From contig JAEZHY010000200.1 in NCBI GenBank assembly GCA_023416335.1, positions 1-24,415 of the forward strand: DNA of 24,415 bases, in the 5' to 3' direction. The translations under genes and the position numbers were made by a program. This DNA is from Pseudomonadota bacterium. GTDB lineage: Bacteria; Desulfobacterota; Syntrophobacteria; Syntrophobacterales; Syntrophobacteraceae. Under the pieces are notes generated by a model. It ran no database searches and was not told the origin of the DNA. It worked only from the letters and a program-made list of their open reading frames with translations. Below are positions 22,169 to 24,415 of this stretch, one piece after another (the first letter of the stretch is position 1; every line of letters starts with the position of its first letter).

Positions 22169-23104
22169 ATGAGACATATATTCGGGCCTGTTCCCTCCCG
22201 CAGATTGGGACGCTCACTTGGGATCGACGTTATCCCCGCAAAGACCTGTTCATTCGACTGCATCTACTGCGAGTCAGGAAAGACGACCCACCTTACCCTG
22301 AAAAGGGAGCAGTTCGTCGAGCCGAATGAAGTCCTTCAAGAGCTGGAAGAATTCTTCCGCGTGTTTCCGAATGGAACCGATGTACTGACTTTCTCCAGCG
22401 CAGGGGAGCCGACCCTTTACCTCGGGATCGGGGAGCTGATTCGAGCGATCAGGAAGAGTTATCCGCAATTGCCCCTGATCGTACTCACAAACGGATCTCT
22501 CCTCTGGGACCCGGAAGTGAGGAAAGACCTGCTGGAGGCCGTCAGGGTGGTTCCGTCCCTGGACGCCGTCACTCCGGAGGTTTTCCGGAAAATCAACAGG
22601 CCTCATCCTTCCTTGGACGTCTCGAAAATAGTGGAAGGACTCCGGGCTTTTCGCGCCGAATATAGCGGGCAGCTCCACCTGGAGATCGTCCTGGCCTCCG
22701 GCGTGAACGACAGTCCGGAAGAATTATCCCGGTTGGCAGAGATCGCCCAAACGATCGAGCCCGACAAAATCGAGCTGAATACGGTCGTGCGGCCGCCCGC
22801 CCTGGGCGGAACCGAAGGTCTTTCCACCGAGCGAATGGAATGGGCCGCCACTTTCTTCCCCGAGGGACGCACTGAAGTGGTTGGCGTATTCAATGGGCAG
22901 AAACGGGATTCATCCGGTGAGGACCTCGAAACGCGCATTCTTCAGACCATCGAGAGACGTCCCTGCACGGTCCCCGAACTCGCAGCATCGCTCGGGATCG
23001 CGGGAAGCAGGCTGGAAGAGGAGTCACAAAGACTCGCCCGCGAGAACAAGCTCATCATAAACAGCTTCAATGGAAAACAGTTTCTGTGTCCGATAAAATC
23101 TTAG
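22169..23104 (+). CDS. COG0731-type radical SAM protein with C-terminal winged-helix-like domain
   Basis: The cluster motif is C27-x3-C31-x2-C34 (AKTCSFDCIYCESG), preceded by the family start FGPVPSRRLGRSLGIDVIP. Further blocks: TFSSAGEPTLYLGIGELI, VLTNGSLLWD and PSLDAVTPEVFRKINRPHP. Residues about 245-311 form a separate small domain (DLETRILQTIERRPCTVPELAASLGI...) that looks like a winged helix. The family is widespread in anaerobes and its reaction is not known to me; it is related to wybutosine-type enzymes only at superfamily level. The ATG at 22169 has AGGA 5 bases upstream and is where family similarity begins. It is co-transcribed with the MerR-type regulator and ends before a repeat-rich convergent gap. 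Confidence 0.9.
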   Translation: MRHIFGPVPSRRLGRSLGIDVIPAKTCSFDCIYCESGKTTHLTLKREQFVEPNEVLQELEEFFRVFPNGTDVLTFSSAGEPTLYLGIGELIRAIRKSYPQLPLIVLTNGSLLWDPEVRKDLLEAVRVVPSLDAVTPEVFRKINRPHPSLDVSKIVEGLRAFRAEYSGQLHLEIVLASGVNDSPEELSRLAEIAQTIEPDKIELNTVVRPPALGGTEGLSTERMEWAATFFPEGRTEVVGVFNGQKRDSSGEDLETRILQTIERRPCTVPELAASLGIAGSRLEEESQRLARENKLIINSFNGKQFLCPIKS

Positions 23105-23159
23105 ATTGATACAGCCTATATAGAATCGCACTGCCGACACAATCCGCTGTCCGTGAGGT

Positions 23160-23174
23160 GGGCACACGATTCAC
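23160..23174. repeat. 15-bp direct repeat GGGCACACGATTCAC, copy 1
   Basis: Identical to 23252-23266, 92 bases downstream. It directly precedes block B copy 2. Confidence 0.75.
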
Positions 23175-23176
23175 AG

Positions 23177-23220
23177 CCTGCCGGGGCGGGGTTCACAAGG
23201 CGGACCTCGGGAACCAGCGG
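23177..23220. repeat. Dispersed repeat block B, copy 2
   Basis: Matches 1047-1090 at 37 of 44 positions, same orientation, no gaps. Confidence 0.75.
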
Positions 23221-23251
23221 AATCCCATACCTGCATAATCCGCCCCAAGGC

Positions 23252-23266
23252 GGGCACACGATTCAC
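23252..23266. repeat. 15-bp direct repeat GGGCACACGATTCAC, copy 2
   Basis: Identical to 23160-23174. Confidence 0.75.
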
Positions 23267-23304
23267 CGTACCAACCGTTATCGTTGGCATCCCTGAAGAA
23301 CGGA

Positions 23305-23335
23305 ATCCCGGCAGAGCTTTTGAGCCGGGATCCAG
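23305..23335. repeat. Hairpin and repeat block C, copy 2
   Basis: ATCCCGGC (23305-23312) pairs perfectly with GCCGGGAT (23324-23331). Positions 23317-23335 match the reverse complement of 1020-1038 at 18 of 19 bases. Confidence 0.7.
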
Positions 23336-23392
23336 CGGAGCCCCCGCATCCCGGACGCGTTGTTTGGGAAGCTTCCATTCCCGTCGAGTTGA

Positions 23393-23414
23393 GGCACGGT
23401 TTCCTGACCGTGCC
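23393..23414. repeat. REP-like hairpin repeat D, copy 2
   Basis: GGCACGGT and ACCGTGCC form a perfect 8-bp stem around TTCCTG. The inner 20 bases match the reverse complement of 1128-1147 at 19 of 20 positions. Confidence 0.75.
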
Positions 23415-23431
23415 GGCCGAGAGCCGCGAGA

Positions 23432-23457
23432 ATGGCGCGGTCGGGAAACCGCGCCAT
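23432..23457. repeat. REP-like hairpin repeat D, variant copy 3
   Basis: ATGGCGCGGT and ACCGCGCCAT form a perfect 10-bp stem around CGGGAA. The core GGTCGGGAAACC differs from the core at 1132-1143 (GGTCAGGAAACC) by one base. It sits 33 bases from the M16 gene stop and could also act as a transcript end or mRNA stabiliser. Confidence 0.75.
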
Positions 23458-23490
23458 AACCGAACGTGAAGCGGTATTCTCCCCAAAATC

Positions 23491-24415
23491 CTACATTGCC
23501 GCATCATGCTTCTGCACAGGCGGGGCTGCAAGTATCTCGACCGGATGTTCCGGGATCGTCCGCGCAATCAGGGTATTGGAAAAGAGTTTTCCGGCCAGTG
23601 TTTTGACCTGCTCTGCCGTGACCGCCCGCACCAGGTCCGGATACTTCTTTGCGTAATCCCAACCCAGGCCGAGCACTTCATTGAGCGCGGCGCTCGACGC
23701 CTGGCTCTCGAGTTTTTCCCGGCCGAGTTTCATTCCGACCAGCATCGTCTCCTTCGCCTTGTTCAATTCGTCCTCGGGGACCGGCTTGTTTGCCAGCTCA
23801 TTCAGGTTGTTGAGGATGACTTCCTGGACTTTCGGCAAATTGGCCATTGTCGTCTGGGTCATTACGCCGAAGTACCCCGCCTTTTTACCGTAGAACGGAA
23901 AAGTGCTGACGGTGTAGACCAGGTTTTGATTGCCTCCGCGAAGCGAATCGAACATTCTCCCGGCAGGAGAACCTCCGCCGGAAAGTACCGCGGTGAGCAC
24001 ATCGAGCACGGGACGGTCTTTATCGTTGATGTCGGCCCCATTCGTACCGATGAAGAGACCCGCGCTGTTCTTCTCATTCTTGATCTCGACGGCATTACTT
24101 TTGGACAGCTGCTGAGTCTCCTGTGACAGCGAAGGTTGGGCGGCCTCGCCCGGCCAGGCGGCAAACTTTTGCTGTATCAGTTTCTTCGCCTCGGCTGGAT
24201 CGACATCGCCGTAAACGGCCAGGGCCGAATGTGTCGGATTGACCATCTTTTTATAAAAAGCCAGGATGTCCTCGCGTTTGAAAGCCTGAACGGATTCAGT
24301 CGTCCCGAGCCTGTCGTTCGCGTACGGAGAATTCTTGAAATAATTCTTTTTGAAGAGCCGCACGACCTCAGACTGCCAACTCTCGTCGGAGCGCTTGATC
24401 GCAATCAGGGTATCC
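23491..24415 (-). CDS. M16-family zinc-peptidase-like protein, C-terminal part (5' end outside window)
   Basis: The frame is open to the right edge of the window, so the start and the N-terminal HxxEH zinc site, if present, are not seen. The visible 308 residues include the family segment FKNSPYANDRLGTTESVQAF, followed by REDILAFYKKMVNPTHSALAVYGDVDPAEAKKLI and the second M16 domain with LTAVLSGGGSPAGRMFDSLRGGNQNLVYTVSTF, where R and Y of the substrate-binding motif are conserved. M16 proteins are pitrilysin/processing-peptidase relatives, often periplasmic. The start codon visible near 24363 is internal. It ends in TAG at 23491-23493. Whether this is the active or the inactive subunit type cannot be judged from the part in view. 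Confidence 0.9.
   Translation of the reverse strand, partial: DTLIAIKRSDESWQSEVVRLFKKNYFKNSPYANDRLGTTESVQAFKREDILAFYKKMVNPTHSALAVYGDVDPAEAKKLIQQKFAAWPGEAAQPSLSQETQQLSKSNAVEIKNEKNSAGLFIGTNGADINDKDRPVLDVLTAVLSGGGSPAGRMFDSLRGGNQNLVYTVSTFPFYGKKAGYFGVMTQTTMANLPKVQEVILNNLNELANKPVPEDELNKAKETMLVGMKLGREKLESQASSAALNEVLGLGWDYAKKYPDLVRAVTAEQVKTLAGKLFSNTLIARTIPEHPVEILAAPPVQKHDAAM

Larger units (their letters stand above)
23105..23490. other. Convergent intergenic region packed with repeats and hairpins
   Basis: No gene is supported in these 386 bases between the radical SAM gene and the opposing M16 peptidase gene. It holds a 15-base direct repeat (twice), the 44-base block B, the hairpin/block C and two REP-like hairpins, several shared with 1020-1147. 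Confidence 0.7.

Noticed and set aside
23105..23490. CRISPR array
   Set aside because: The repeats are few, of different lengths, hairpin-forming and irregularly spaced; there are no uniform spacers and no cas genes.

Overview
The window looks like a chromosomal segment from a strictly anaerobic deltaproteobacterium (Desulfobacterota), most like a Syntrophobacter-type organism. This rests on gene content: an octaheme c-type cytochrome, ferredoxin-thioredoxin reductase, an exported rhodanese that reads through TGA as selenocysteine, a MucR regulator, a large multi-PAS hybrid kinase, lpxK (Gram-negative envelope), and moderately GC-rich DNA with GTG/TTG starts. No rRNA, tRNA, CRISPR array, integrase or transposase was seen. 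The genus is an inference from content, not from a search.

Layout. 1-803: 3' part of an mreB-like gene, then a repeat-bearing intergenic stretch (804-1180). 1181-5053 (-): orphan hybrid sensor kinase with dCache, HAMP, four PAS, kinase and receiver domains. 5054-5857: long non-coding region with a 22-bp tandem repeat. 5858-8688 (+): CheD-HDOD fusion, a small unknown protein and a NarL-type response regulator preceded by TGTAATTACA palindromes. 8760-11192 (-): rtcA, a FAU-1-type RNase E/G-like protein and a small membrane protein in one tight operon. 11431-11832 (+): selenoprotein rhodanese. 11837-14355 (-): octaheme HAO-family cytochrome coupled to lpxK by a TAATG overlap. 14609-16064 (+): TIGR02757 (DUF2400) protein, then a glutaredoxin/ferredoxin-thioredoxin reductase pair and a terminator. 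16384-16905 (+): MucR-type regulator. 17109-19635 (-): methyltransferase, AmrS-type radical SAM enzyme and endonuclease III-related protein. 19850-21514 (-): ilvD. 21714-23104 (+): MerR/HspR-like regulator with a cysteine-rich tail plus a COG0731 radical SAM protein, behind a consensus sigma-70 promoter that carries a dyad. 23105-23490: a second cluster of the repeats seen near mreB. 23491-24415 (-): 3' part of an M16 peptidase.

Functional themes. The left half is signalling and behaviour: kinase, CheD-HDOD, response regulator. The centre holds an RNA-end-processing operon and redox proteins (Sec-rhodanese, octaheme cytochrome, Grx-FTR). The right half holds radical SAM and DNA-repair-like genes and branched-chain amino acid synthesis. 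The strongest observations are the Sec codon sitting exactly at the rhodanese nucleophile with a fitting SECIS-like hairpin; the rtcA/FAU-1 pairing in a bacterium, with an archaeal-type partner and no rtcB; the CheD-HDOD fusion with an altered catalytic triad; and a two-site hairpin repeat family.
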